From the NCBI RefSeq assembly GCF_001640805.2, contig NC_066845.1, positions 24,058,307-24,122,306 of the forward strand: a stretch of 64,000 nt of DNA. Reading direction: 5' to 3'. Position numbers and translations under genes: made by a program. This document shows positions 12,755-25,335 of this stretch, in pieces. Each line of letters starts with the position of its first letter. The stretch's first letter is position 1. The notes below the pieces were generated by a model. That model saw only the letters and a list, made by a program, of their open reading frames with translations. It ran no database searches and had not been told where the DNA came from. The DNA comes from Lates calcarifer (lineage: Eukaryota > Chordata > Actinopteri > Centropomidae).

Positions 12755-12960
12755 TTACAAAGAACCTGCATGTCTTGGGACTGGGAGGGAAACAGAAGCA
12801 CCCAGAGAAAACCTGTGCAGACTGAGAACATGCAAACTCCACACAGAAAAACAAATTAAGATTGATTCAATTCTCCTGCTCCTGACAAATGGCAGCTGTC
12901 TTTGTTGCTGGGGCACCAGGTGGGCAAAGGCCACACCGCTGGATTCTCAGTGTCACGGGA
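12755..12960 (+). repeat. Degenerate teleost repeat ('gagaacatgcaaactccaca' type)
   Basis: The run ctgcatgtcttgggactggg, agggaaacagaagcacccag, agaaaacctgtgcagactga and gaacatgcaaactccacaca is a familiar block of a fish repeat. The 87-codon frame across it is a by-product. Confidence 0.6.
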
Positions 12961-13137
12961 TTTTAAATCCGCTACGGCAGAATAATGTTATTTCAGTCAG
13001 ACTATTATGGTAATTAGAGTGTAATGGTTCTATTCAGCACAGCTTCTATGCCCAGACAGTCATTTCACATTGGGAAGGGCAGACAAAAGTCTGTCAGAAA
13101 AAAGCTAACCATCATGGTTCAACATTTTTCATTGAGG

Positions 13138-13345
13138 GCTGCAACTAAGGATTATTTTCATTTCATTAACAATTAATTTCTCAATATTTTTTAAATTAAT
13201 GTTTTTGTAAGTGATGGAAAAATACCCATCATTAGTCATCAGATGCTAAGCTACAACAGATTCTAATCTAAAGCTCCAAAATATGAAATTTAAGGCAAGA
13301 TCATTTGTTGTTTTTGTGTAGCTGCAAGGCTTTATGTGACACATT
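13138..13345 (+). repeat. Diverged 'gggctgcaactaa' teleost repeat
   Basis: It starts gggctgcaactaaggattat and goes on through attaacaattaatttctcaa, the start of a repeat seen four more times in this window (37.3, 47.7, 49.7 and 53.3 kb). Strongly decayed towards its end. Confidence 0.5.
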
Positions 13346-13619
13346 TTTTTATCTGCCACTGACATCCACATAGATGTCTATGAGTTCAACAGCTTGCTGC
13401 CTAAAAGGTGTAACTGTAACTGCATATGCACCAGAGAAACAATCGTGACACTTGTTTGTTGGAGGATTTGAGCAAATCTTGTTGCTGTTATCTGAATTAT
13501 TATTTTCATTTTTGAGGTAGAGTGGCAATTTGTTCCATCTGACCAGGTCTTTTACAATGTTTTACTGAAAGAGTGTGAAATTAATGAGCACAGGTTGAGC
13601 TGCCTGCATCTTCATAATT

Positions 13620-13855
13620 CTTTAAAACTAGAATGGCACTGAGTAGAGCACATGCCTCTGTCAAGGCTAAATTCACCTCTTTTATCGGATCCGGACTAAA
13701 ATTTAATGGCGTCCTCCCTGGTCCATGCTCTGTTCTTCCTGCAAGTTTGGTGCAAATTGGTTCAGTACTTTTTGCATAATCCTCCTGACAGATAAACAAA
13801 CAAACATTGGTAAAACCATAACCTCATTGGCAGAGATTATAATATACAGACAGGC
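13620..13855 (+). repeat. Degenerate teleost repeat ending in 'acaaacaaacattgg...'
   Basis: The order atcggatccggactaaaatt, ggtccatgctctgttcttcc, tgcaagtttggtgcaaattg, agtactttttgcataatcct, cctgacagataaacaaacaa and ataacctcattggcagagat is a typical fish retroelement-derived block ending with a short AAAC array. Open frames over it on the minus strand are by-products. Confidence 0.55.
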
Positions 13856-14078
13856 TTTAAAGTTATGAAGAAGAAGTAAGTGTAAAGGGATGAAAATGTG
13901 CGCATGTATGCCTGTGTACGGATATATCCAATGTAGTGTGCACAGAACTGGATAAGGGTCCTCTGTTGTCTGTTGTGGGGCACTCACAGTGATTTTTTAA
14001 TGTGATTTCTTACATTTGAGGAGCTGGAACTGACAAATGCTTGACATTTCTAGCCATATTAACAGGGTGACAGCATGT

Positions 14079-14125
14079 AGGTCGTTCCACCACTTTGGTC
14101 CAGACTGAATTATTCTCCTTGTGTT
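14079..14125 (-). mobile_element. Short end fragment of the same element
   Basis: The words gtaggtcgttccaccacttt and ggtccagactgaattattct match the reverse of the terminal part of the family seen at 11.8 and 34.4 kb. Only about 45 bp remain. Confidence 0.45.
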
Positions 14126-14129
14126 ATTG

Positions 14130-17100
14130 TCAGGTGAAAATTTCTGCCTGTAACGCCTCATTATGGGGTTAGAAAATAGCTCATGAAAGCAGATATCTAA
14201 ATCATGAAAGTTTGAAAGCTGGGTCAGTGGGTGGTGTGTTTTCAGTTTGCACTGCAGCAGCTACTGCTCAGTAGCCGTTGGCTATCTGGAGATTGGTGTG
14301 CTACGTGATTGCATGTGTAGCTGGTGAGCCCAGCTGATTATCAGCTCACGTGGGTGGTGCAAATGGCATCATGTCTCTTTTTAATCCTTTTGATATGAGC
14401 TGTTTTTGTTTTTTTTAAAGTCAGTGGTACAAATCAAGAACCTGGTTTAACCCATGAGGAAAATATTTACTGTTATTGAGACAGCCTGTCAGTAAACAAC
14501 AGATATTTCTCTTCAGTCCTCGCCTCTCACAAGAGACAGACAGGCTGAAATATTTTATTTACTCTCTCCAGGCTTATACATGAGACTAAACTGATGGGGA
14601 AAATGGCCTTTTCTTTGACCTGTGTGATTCAGTGCATTGTATGATTCCTTTTTTGGTGAAATACTGAGGAAATAACAAGTAATCATTTTCATTTTTCTGT
14701 CCTGATGTAGAATTGAGAGCACTTCATCTCATTCTGTATCATAGTCTGTCTGTATCCTCTTGACACCACATTAACAAAAGCTTTATTAGCATTGTAATGA
14801 ATGTATTGAATGCAGTGGATTAGGGAAAATGTTACTGCAGTAGAACAACTCCTGGGACTCAAAGTGATGTGAAGCAGGTTTTATTCTTCCAAGAGTGGAA
14901 TTTGTTGGGTTCTTAAATCTGTCAGAGAGATTATTATTGACATACTGATATTGCTTTATTTTATTTTATTTTTTTTTACATTTCAGTGCCTGTGCAAAAT
15001 CCTGCCTGTCTATATTAACAAGTCTTTTAGGCAGAAACAAAGCAGAGAAATGTTACCCCTGAAAAGACCTCTTTGGATTTTATTTGAAATGATGAAATAG
15101 AAAGTGCTTCTCAAAACTGCAACAAAGCAGCTCTCGTCTTTTTATGAGGGCATTACAAAACCTTTCATTTTCAGCATCATGGATCTGACAAAAAAACAAA
15201 ACAGCCAGAGAAAGAAGTTGAAGTGATCTTAAGATAAAGGATGGAGAAAAAGTAATATTGAGATGATTAACAAAAAGTATGAAATGAATCAGAAGGTGAC
15301 TCACAAGTTCATTCAATTCAGATTACTTTTTTTTTCTCCCCCTGCACCGGCTGTATTTTCTGTTTGCTGCAGCAGCTGCCTCCCTCTATCACTCAGACTT
15401 TTCCTTCTTCATATGATTCATCTGGACCTGCTCGTTGCTCAGTGAGCACACAGCACCTCAGTATAGGGGTGCACGATATAGCCTTGAAATAATATCATGA
15501 TATTTCAGGGTATTTTGCAGTAATGACATTCAAGATGATATGAAAAAGATCAACTTTTCTGCTACAGCAGACAAACTCTGGTCCTCACACGACTTCTGAG
15601 TTTCGACACAGTTGTGTCTGTGGTTTTGCTTCAGGTACTGAAACAAATTAGCTGTGTTGCCACCTTTAACTGTGAATGTTTTCTTGCAAACTTTGCAGAA
15701 CATTGTGGCTTGCTGAAGAAGACTAGATTGTGTGCTACGGTATGAAAATGCACCAGTGTCTTAACAATCAGACATATTCTACGTCAGCGTTTTACATGTC
15801 CTGTTGATAATCTGCCGTTGACCTCATCAGTTGCTGTGAATTAACATTTGACTTCACTTTTGTGGTGTCCTCCCTACAGACAAAACAGTCTGACAACAAG
15901 AAAGTATAACAGATTGACAAAGAAGTAGAGATCATATCTAGTTTAATGTTTTGAGTCGGATCAGTGAAATATTTTTCAGTTGCAGCTATGTGTAACAAAT
16001 AATATTTTCAAACTATTTGTGTCGTAAGATGAAAAGCCTCTGAATGAAGCAAATCAAATCCTCGCCTGATAAAGAAAAATAAATGTAAGACATTATGTAG
16101 CTGTATATTCACATCTCCTGAATATTCATCACCAAAAAAAAAGAACTGTTATGAAACAAAGTGCAAACAACTTGTAGAGATTGTATGTTTGTTGTTCAGG
16201 GAGTGAAATGTTTCAAGTCAATATTCCCTTTGTCTGATTAAAAGTTTCCAGACAAAGTGAACAGAACTTTCTGTGACTTGCATTTATAGCAGCATTTCTG
16301 TGTTGCTCATATTTTATTTGCTCTCTTTTTAGATTTTTATCTAAACATCTGTCGCTTTCCTTTTCTCTGAAATGCCATCTCTTTTGTGGGCTGCATATAC
16401 AGTTTTGTTTTTCTTGACCAGCATTCTGAGTGATATTGTTCTGTCTTTGTTCTTTTTTTCTGGGTAGTGTTTATCGTGACTGCCATGTTGATCAAATGAT
16501 GGACGTCAACTTGTAGTCAGTCAGCACACATTTCAGTCTCTGTTCTAAATGGACCTGAGCATTTCATGTTTGAACTATTTAAATGGTCTGGAATTTTCTA
16601 ATTCACCTTGGAAAATTCCCTGACGCCTCTCTTTGGTTTTAAATCTGCTTCTAAGCTTTGTGGGCTGTGGAGCTCTATGTCCTTTGAATCTTAATGCTCT
16701 CATGAGGCCTCAGGAGTTCTGTAGGTTTCAGCAGTCGTTTAAAGTTTGTTGGCCATGAATCAGACTAAATACTGTGAAATGCAGGACCTTTGTCCTTCAC
16801 TGACCAGAGAGAGATTTTAGTACTTTCTTGTTGATGAGTTAAGACCAATATCTTTATTATTAATGACATTTTGCTGTTCACAAGAACATAAATGCGCCCC
16901 TCTCACACATTAGGGCACATTGAAATATCTCTTGATACAAAGGCAAGACAGAAATGAGCTTGACAATTTTAAAAAGCATAAACACAACCACAACTTTTTT
17001 TCTCCATTGATTCAATACTCTCTACAGATTATCAAAAAATAAAAAGTCTCTTTAAGGAGCTGTACATTCAGTGACCAGAAAAATGGAGCCTGTGCTGCTG

Positions 17101-20100
17101 CAAAAGACCACCCATTCTTTTTCTTAATTTGTGAACAAATTATTATTCAGCAGGGTGCAAGGCAGCCCTTGGTAGACAAATGTGGGCCCTTTTTTTTAAT
17201 ACCCTGGGGGTCAAAACCCTTGATGCTAAAGCTCAACTTAACAATAGAACAGTTCAGGTTCATTGACTCATCCCATTATGTATCTCCAAAGGAATTACTT
17301 TTACTGCCTCTTTGGGAATCTTGCATGATGGGGCTTCAGAGCATGAGCATAAAAAACAAAAAAATATCAGACAGTGAGCATATTAATGAGACAACACAGA
17401 TGCCCTGCCATGATTTCACCTTGTGTAGCATCTGAATAGTACGTGCCATAACCAGGATAATACCTCATTGGGAAAGAAATTGCATCTTGTCACTGTTGCC
17501 ATAAAATCCCTCTAGGAACATTAGTGTAAAATAATGTCAGTGAGTAGATATCAGTAACATCTACCTTGGTCATGTACGACATAAACTTTAGAGGTCTCCT
17601 AAGGGACAGAAGTGGTCAAAGGTGGCACTGAACAGTCTCTTTTTCTGGTCACTGAACGTATTCAGAGCAGAAAGACAGAAGGCAAGCATCAGGTTTTTCA
17701 GCTAGGTAGAGAAAGAAGAGCAGAAAAAAGAAGTTAAAAAGAAAGAAAAGAGGACAGTAATTGCACACTATTTCCTACTCACAGTACAGACTGTATAGTG
17801 TGTTAGTTGCTAAACCCATAAAACAAAACTTGTAGCGTTGCTGAAAGTCATTTCTGTTTTGGCAGTTTAGTGCTTTGATAGTAACCATCCCCTGGATAGT
17901 TTCAGTACACTTTAATAAGATCTGCTAATTCTCACTGCACAACTGGACAACACTGTAATATAAAATGGCAAACACATATTAGTAGAGTATGGAGTGAATA
18001 GTGAGTGATTTCAGATGCAGCCTCGTGGAGATTAATGACAAATTTACATCTTTCCTCATAAACAAAATAAAGAAAAGATAGTTAGATAGAACCACCCTGT
18101 ATTTCTTAAAAACAAACAAACAAACAATACAGCTATAGTATATCTGGTTCACAGAAAGAAAGGAAAGCACCATGCCAGGATGAATTCAGCTCACAGATAC
18201 TGCTCTCATCAGTTCTCATTATCCTTATCATCACAGCAGAGGAACTAAATGTTTGTCCTTGGCCACGTTGCTCAGCAAAACCACTGCAATTTACAACCAA
18301 CATTAAAGTGAAGCTAGAGGTTGCTGCGTAGCCGTAAGAAATTTCCATGAAGAACAAGCAATGCAATTTTTTTTCTAGAGTTGGTCATCATCAGAATAGC
18401 TTCTAGCTATTTATAAATGCCTGGTTTTCAGAGTTGTCTTCCCACTGGGTTGACAAACAGGATTTGATGTGAATGAGTCACAATGAGGCAGGTTATGTTT
18501 TATTCTGTTGTGCTTCCAAATAACCATCATTCACTGACATTGACATGCACTGTGATTATCAGTATAAACCTTATTCTATATAAAACTTTTTTGGTGAAGC
18601 ATTTTCCATCGGCTTCTTGTTGAATTATTCCAGTTTATATTAAATGACATGTTGCCTGTTTAATAAGAGTTATTACTTTGGCCACGTTAGATGCCGATTA
18701 GTTATGTCTGTTTAAAAAGTGTGTCATGATGCTGGTTAGGTTTAGCCACTGGTGTAAATCAGTGTGCAAGATACATTAAGCTGCAGTTGCCCATCCAAAA
18801 CGTGCTCACACTACAGTATCCGCTAACTCATTACTGAGACCAACTACACACATACTTTTCAAAAAGGCAGACAATGTACTCGCCTTTTTCTTTGGTCACA
18901 GGCCACGATATGATAATCCACTCTGAGCTGCTCTGATACATCAACATAACAAGCCTGGTGGAGGAGGAACTCCTGCTTCGTTATTTTCATATGAATCAGA
19001 ACACCTCATCGTGCACTGCTCACATAATGGCCCATCTACATTTCATTGCAAGGTCATGGTTACCTCCTGTATTTCACCTGCTTTCTAAGTGCTACGTATA
19101 AGTTAATTTGAGCTAGTTTTCATGAGGGTTTGTTTTAAGTTAGTAACAACCACGAGGCCAGATTATTTTGGATGTAGCCGGTACGCTGACGACGAACAAG
19201 GCCTGACATCTGCTGTGTCATCCACCGTTGGCCAGTCAAATACACGCAGCTGCACATTATTACTTTGTAGTACGAACGTTTTATTTCTACTTTTTTACTT
19301 CACAATCACAGTGACAAATGAGAAAACAGTTGCACCATGATGGTAACATTAAATCCTGTCTGTGAGTATTGCAAACTGTTGTGAAGTGTTTTTTAAATGC
19401 GTTCACATGTTAGTCCAGCTGGATAGTGTGGATCGTATATCTTTGTCTTGCTGGTACTGAAACAACGCGGCTCCCTGCACTGTTTTCAGTTTAAATCTCC
19501 TATAAGGCAAAATATATGCTATCAGTCATATTACCATGAGTGTAACATCAACATAGTTGCAAAATGCTTTTCATATTTGTTATATTGCCTCTATCAGGCG
19601 AACATCTTATGTATGTAATTATTTCCACTAAGCCAACTTTGTACTCCACAGTGTTTCAGAGAACTGGGGCAAAATCTGTTTTGAAATTTTATTTAATTAT
19701 GGGAGTTTGTTTTTTTCCCAGAGGCACAGCAGTTTTCATCATTTTAAATCTTCTAGTAATTAAATTCTCTATCCCCCTTGTTTAGAACAAATTACATCAG
19801 ATTATGTGCAAAGGAAATAGTCATTATACCCACTGATGCCACAAAGCAGTGGCATTAAAAAGCCTTTTGTTTAAACTTGCTATAAACCTCCCAGTCACAT
19901 TTTGTGCAGACAATCACAGAGGTAATAGATAATGTGATGAATAGCCCTTCACAATTAAATGGGACACTGTTTACTTCATTATTTTCTGTAAAAAACCCAT
20001 CAGAATTTGTGTCCCGACACATAAATCTTTAAAATCGTTATTAAACATCATTTAAGAACGTGTGGGTGCAGACACAAAAACCAGACATGCTAGTACACAA

Positions 20101-22390
20101 GCTATTCACATGCAGACTATACAAAGGTACCAAGAGTCTCAAGATCCTAAAAAACAAGTTCACAGTAACTCATTCATACTTTTTTTTCTTTCAAAATGGA
20201 ACAGAGAGGAGTTGTGTTTTTTTTTTTTTTTCACCACAGGCACCAAAAAGTACAAATTCAATACATTCAATACTGGAGCGTCACATTTAACATCTTATTT
20301 GTGCCAAATGTCTCTGTTACGATGGTGTGTATCACAAACAATTCCTCGAATGCCATCAAGAGTCCTGTATTCAGTTGGAGGATTGTAGATAACCCTGAAC
20401 ATAACAGCTGTTGTGAAAGCAAAACGGAAAAAAATATGTTTTTGGTTTTTGTGTGTGGTAGGAAATGCTGAATTAGAAGTTGTGAATAGAGCCTCAGTAT
20501 TATATTGTATAAGCATCGACTGGTGTGTCCTTAGCGTTGAGTATAAAAAGTGTTGGCTGTTGAAAGTTTAGTCTGATTCTTCAGCTTGTTTACTGAGTTT
20601 CCCCTCTGATTTAAATCAGGTAATTTAAGACGATTTTTCTCACGTGTTGTGTTGGCACTGATTTCCAGCAGCCACAGCTCTGAGAGTTAAACTGATATGA
20701 CCTTCTTGACGTTTTTATGGTGTGACTCATTAATAAGTTAGGCTTGAAAACGAGGTTGGAGGTGCTGGTCCCTCTCTGGATCCAGGCTCTGAGCTGGTAA
20801 AATACCCAGATTTCTTTTTTACCTTATCTTAAAATCTCAGAAAAGTAAACCCAACCATATTAAGTGGATACAAGATAATTCAGATTCAACGCTGATTCAA
20901 ACGCTGTCAAACCGCAACTGTGACCCATGGTCCACGATGCTTTGTAGCCTACATAACAGCAATAACAGATGCACTGTTCCGTAGCCTATAGGAATTACAT
21001 CCAATTATAACTGGATATGTAAACACGATCTGCAGATGGTCGGTCAACCAGAAAATCACAGGACGATCCTGCAGATTCTGTCAGAATGTATAATAGACAG
21101 CAGCCCGAGTGAGGAGCAGTTTTCACTGAGGACATGTACCAGCTCTATGAAAAAGGGGGTCAGATTAGGGGCAAAGGGGCCTCGCTGCTGAATATGTTAA
21201 CACATCACACAGCCATACTCCTGCTGGATGCAGTAACATTACATGGCAGAATGAGTTATGAGCACAAAGAACAAGGGTGTGAGTACACCGTGGAGGGCGT
21301 TAGAAAACTCTTAGCAACTGTGTCTGGTGCCATCTTGGAGGTCCCTGTAGAGATAGCAATTTGTTTTCTGCTCCCTGTGGTGCGTTTAAATTCACAGATT
21401 TTTAAAAAAGTGTTGAGACTAACTTGGTCTAACAAGTAAGAGTCTAATTTGTGTGACTCTTGACTGTTTAAGTCTCCCCACCAGTCGACAGAGGGGATGT
21501 AACCAGTAAAATGTTTTCACCGCCAAACTGAAAGTCTAGTGTGTTTTGACATATTCTGTGTAAATATTCACTGACCTGGATGATTGAGAATCTTTGTGGA
21601 CAACCTGTCAAAAACAAAGGCACCTGCTTGTGACAAGTGTCAAAATCTTTAGTGCTGGCTGTGCTATATATGACGACAGGGATCTCAGTGCAGAGCTGCG
21701 GTCCTGTTGACTGAGCAGACTAGAGCTAAAGATTGAGATAGGGGAAAGTGAGTGAATGCATCTTAGTTTCCAGAACTCCATGACACAACTTTAAAATTGA
21801 ATGTCACGTTGTCAATATTTACATCAACCTGCCAGCTTTTGCAGACTCAGCGATACAAATTGATTTATCCCTTGCAGTCAAAGATGAGGAAATTACTGTC
21901 AGTCATTTTAAGCTGACGTGTGAAAAAAGGCAATCTTTAAGTATAGAATACATATAGTAGCCTAGTTTGTTGTCTTTCACTTCAGCTAACTACTTAGGAA
22001 TTCTCTGTCTGATCGGGCGATGATAAATGATTTGTAACATTACAAATAATTCAGCTGGTAGTCTCACAATTTGGCAAACAAAAAATCAGATAATAAATCA
22101 AGTAATGCAAAGAAAATGTCATTCACATTGCCCACCAGGCTTTAGGAGGGTTTCCTCCTTTTGTAGCACATTTCCACTAAAACATCATGCATTTGCCTCT
22201 CTCGTCTCTTTACAGTTGTTTGTCTACACACAAGTTTAAGTGTCTGTTAAGTGCTGCTCATGCAAAGTGTTTATGTTCGCACCAAGTAAGAGCAACAACA
22301 AGCTGCCGTTGTTTATCTCACAGACATTAAACCTATCCCCTCTGATGCAGCAGAGAGTTTTCCTTAGTGTGGATCTGTCAGAACCTGAAT
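14130..22390. other. Intergenic, no gene seen
   Basis: Long AT-rich tract with one repeat fragment near 15.46 kb, T-runs around 20.2 kb and short AAAC arrays at 18.1 kb. The frames of up to 108 codons near 20.1 kb and 21.1 kb show no family features. Confidence 0.55.
15462..15560 (+). repeat. 'ggggtgcacgatata' teleost repeat fragment
   Basis: The start ggggtgcacgatatagcctt, gaaataatatcatgatattt is a familiar opening of a fish repeat. Its further extent is unclear. Confidence 0.4.
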
Positions 22391-22391
22391 A

Positions 22392-22961
22392 TACACAGAT
22401 CAGCCACAGCATTAAAACCACTGACAGCTGTTACAAAACAATGTTCTGCCGAGGAACCATTTGTCCGTCATTCATCTGGATCGTACTTTGACACCTAAAC
22501 AATGTTTTAGACCAAGCACACCCCTCCAGTGGCAACAACACTCCCCAATGTCAGGGGCCTCCTCCAGCAGGATAATGCTCCCACCACACCACAAAAACTG
22601 CTCAGAAATGTCTCCAGGAACACGACAAAGAGCCCAAGGTGTTGACCTGGCCTCCAAACTCCCCAGATCCCAATCTGATTCAGCATCTGTGGGATGATCC
22701 AGAACAAGTCAGATCCATGGAGGTGGTGTGGTGGGAACATTATCCTGCTGGAGGAGGCCCCTGACAGTGGGGAGTGTTGTTGCTATTGGAGGTGTGTGTG
22801 CTTGGTTTGTGACGATATTTAGGTGGGTGGTACGCGACAAAGTAACATCCAAATGATGGTCAGGACCAAAGGTTCCTCAGCAGAACATTGTGTTATAACG
22901 AGATGATCAATGTTATTCACTTCATCCACCAGTGGTCATAATGTTATGGCTGATCGGTGTA
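22392..22961. mobile_element. Tc1/mariner-type foldback element, full length with long inverted arms
   Basis: The ends read TA-cacagatcagcc and ggctgatcggtg-TA: inverted termini flanked by TA, the target duplication of the Tc1/mariner superfamily. The left arm (about 22394-22590) and right arm (about 22728-22959) are imperfect reverse complements over some 200 bp, for example cccctccagtggcaac on the left against gttgctattggaggtg on the right. The central part in one frame (22642-22698) reads LTWPPNSPDPNLIQHLWDD, which resembles the PPxSPDLNPIEHLWD block of Tc1-like transposases, so the loop is a transposase relic. No intact transposase remains. The element lies about 2.4 kb past the npffr2 stop, beyond the candidate poly(A) signal. 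The family is common in fish genomes. Confidence 0.75.
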
Positions 22962-22964
22962 AAT

Positions 22965-24700
22965 GTTTCTCTGAACAGGACACTAGAACTGGTACTAGTA
23001 CAGGTAGAGGAGGTTAGGACCTCCAACATGGCTGCCAGAAAGTGCTATTTTATGAATGTGTGGTTTGAGAAATTAGCAGATGATGTGTCTCTCTTTTTTT
23101 TTTTTTTTTTTACAGTTTTTACATCTTTACTATACAAATTTTCAAAACGGGCCCTTTTAAAAATTCATCAGACGCCACCAACAGTAGAGACTTAAAGTAT
23201 GTAAAACATCCTGGAACCAAAGGTTGTTTAGTTCACCACCCTGCAAGAACTCTCCTAATAGTTACTGTAACTCACACAGACAAACAGATTCACATTATCA
23301 CTTATAATCTAAGCTTTAGACTCAGAAACATATATTTACAGTGGACAATACATGTTTTGGGGCCGATGCGGGCCCCCTGTGTTTTTCCCTATTTACTGTA
23401 CAGGTTCTTTGCACAACACTGTTCATAGAGAGATAAAAAACAACAGCGAAACACTTAATCTGAGATTTACATGGCACATTCATAATAGGCTCATGAGATA
23501 TTCATGAATAAATAATGTTTAATCCAGCATCATTACACTTATATGTGCATGTTTATGGGGCAGATTTCAGAGTAAAAGCCTGGATAAAAGTTTTATTTGT
23601 CAGCAGATGGTTCACATACAATTGTAATCATAGCTTTCTTCTCTCTTCTGCACAGAACTGTCTTTCTCAAGCCTGATTACAACAAACAAACAAAAACTAA
23701 TGAACAGTGTTAATGTGTGTCATGTGCAGAAGTGGCCCTTTACGTTTTTGTGCAAATTTTGTCTGGTTTCCTACTGTATCATTAAATAAAACTGTAATTT
23801 TAATGGCAAAGGTGAAGGATTTTCACCAACTGAGACAAGCTAACTGTCCCTTGTGTAAATAACAGCTTTGTAATTAAAGGCTCTAGCATTTTAACAACAA
23901 CAAATCATTATCTTAATCATAACATTACCATAAAATCATTAGGATTAATTGTTAGACATTAGATTAATTGCCATAAACAAAGTGCTCCAACCTCAAGACA
24001 TATAACAGCCTCAGTCAGCTACATTTTACATTCTGTACCACCAGTTGGCTTTAGTCTGGTTCCAAATCCTCTGTATCACTGTCCACATTTTTATTTTTTT
24101 CCTCAGCAGTTCAAATAAGTCTGTGGCTGGACTTAACTGACAGCTCTTTTCCCCAGTTGGGAACACAGTCGAGCCAGTCTGAGCTGTGCCCAGGATTTAG
24201 TATAAGGATCTGTCACCTTCCTGCATCTTAGCCAGAAGATCAGGGGCAGAAAAATGGCCACAAAAACGGTCACAGGTGTGAATGAGACCAACGCAGCTGC
24301 CGACTCTCGGAAATTAACTCTTGAGTCAGCATATATTTTCTGTCGACATTACAAATAAGTTGATAAGTGATGATGTTGGTGCGACAGATATGTTACTCTT
24401 TACTGATTGGCTTGGACAACACAAACTAATCCCCCCTTCTCAAACAGACAACTGCAAACTTAAACTCAATTTCACACTAAGTAAAGAAGTGGAAACAAAA
24501 CTCAGTCTAATAATCAGGCTCGGAGGTCTGGGGGCTAATTCTCTGACAGTGAAATGAGACATGCTGCTGCGACGATCTAACAGTGAGTGAAAAGACAAGA
24601 AAAACTGAGGGTCTAAAAGTTGTGTTGTTTGATTTGATGTTTGAGCCCTTTTGAACTTTAAGCCTTCATTAAAACTTGTTTTTTTTCCAAACTAAATCTG
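22965..24700. other. 3' flank of npffr2, no gene seen
   Basis: Contains a T-run at about 23095-23112 and the possible conserved block at 23.9 kb. No exon of a downstream gene was recognised. Confidence 0.5.
23870..24000. other. Candidate conserved non-coding block downstream of npffr2
   Basis: A non-repetitive AT-rich stretch with aatcattatcttaatcataa, aggattaattgtt and agattaattgcc, dense in homeodomain core motifs. It lies about 1.4 kb past the stop codon. Conservation is not shown here. Confidence 0.2.
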
Positions 24701-24707
24701 ACACAGC

Positions 24708-24713
24708 TTTATT
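24708..24713 (-). terminator. Candidate npffr2 poly(A) signal AATAAA
   Basis: TTTATT on the plus strand gives AATAAA on the transcribed strand, about 620 nt after the stop codon. It is the first canonical hexamer I find downstream of the stop. The bases that follow (acaagttttaatg) are moderately T-rich. It would give a 3' UTR of roughly 650 nt; other signals further on may also be used. Confidence 0.4.
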
Positions 24714-25335
24714 TCAAAGGCCACAGGGAATTTAAATTAATAAAGTATATTTGAGTTGTCACTTTACTTTTGAAATCTGCTCTGCAAACATCACAGTACA
24801 TATGTTTGATGCATCTTTATACATTTATACATACAGTTTTTATAAGGTATGTCATGGAACAGGACAGTAGCCTAGTATCAGTGCAATATCAACCAATCCT
24901 GATTAATTATGCACTGGGCAACAAGAGCTTTAAGTTTTGTTCTCCCTTTGTAGACAGCTACAGTCCCACCCTGCTTCCATCTTAAACATGGCACAATATG
25001 TGCAACATAAATCTTGTGGCTGGAAGGTGATAAATAAAGATAAACGACCAAATTGAGTATTCTCTTTTCAAACTGGTGATAAAATTTCAGACATGTTAGT
25101 CTGTCAGGAGCAAACACTCTGAGGTGCCCTGCTGGTTTTTAAGTGGTGCAGGACAGCCTCTGTTTGGTACTCTTTTTTTGTTGCCAGTATTAAAATTGTC
25201 ATGGATAAGTTGCATATAAACATCAGATTCTAAAACCTATTCAGGTGAGCCTCGCAGTTTGAATAATCAGGGGCAATTTTCTTGAAATATGAACACCTTT
25301 ACTTATCACCTTGAAGAATGTCTCAGTGTGTGTCT

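Noticed and set aside
18100..18130. AAAC array as a possible CRISPR or satellite
   Set aside because: Only a handful of AAAC units without spacers; simple-sequence DNA in a vertebrate genome.
22461..22740. Frames of 61-78 codons on both strands in the foldback element
   Set aside because: They are out-of-frame readings of a decayed Tc1-like relic; only the 19-codon block in another frame has transposase likeness, and no intact transposase is present.
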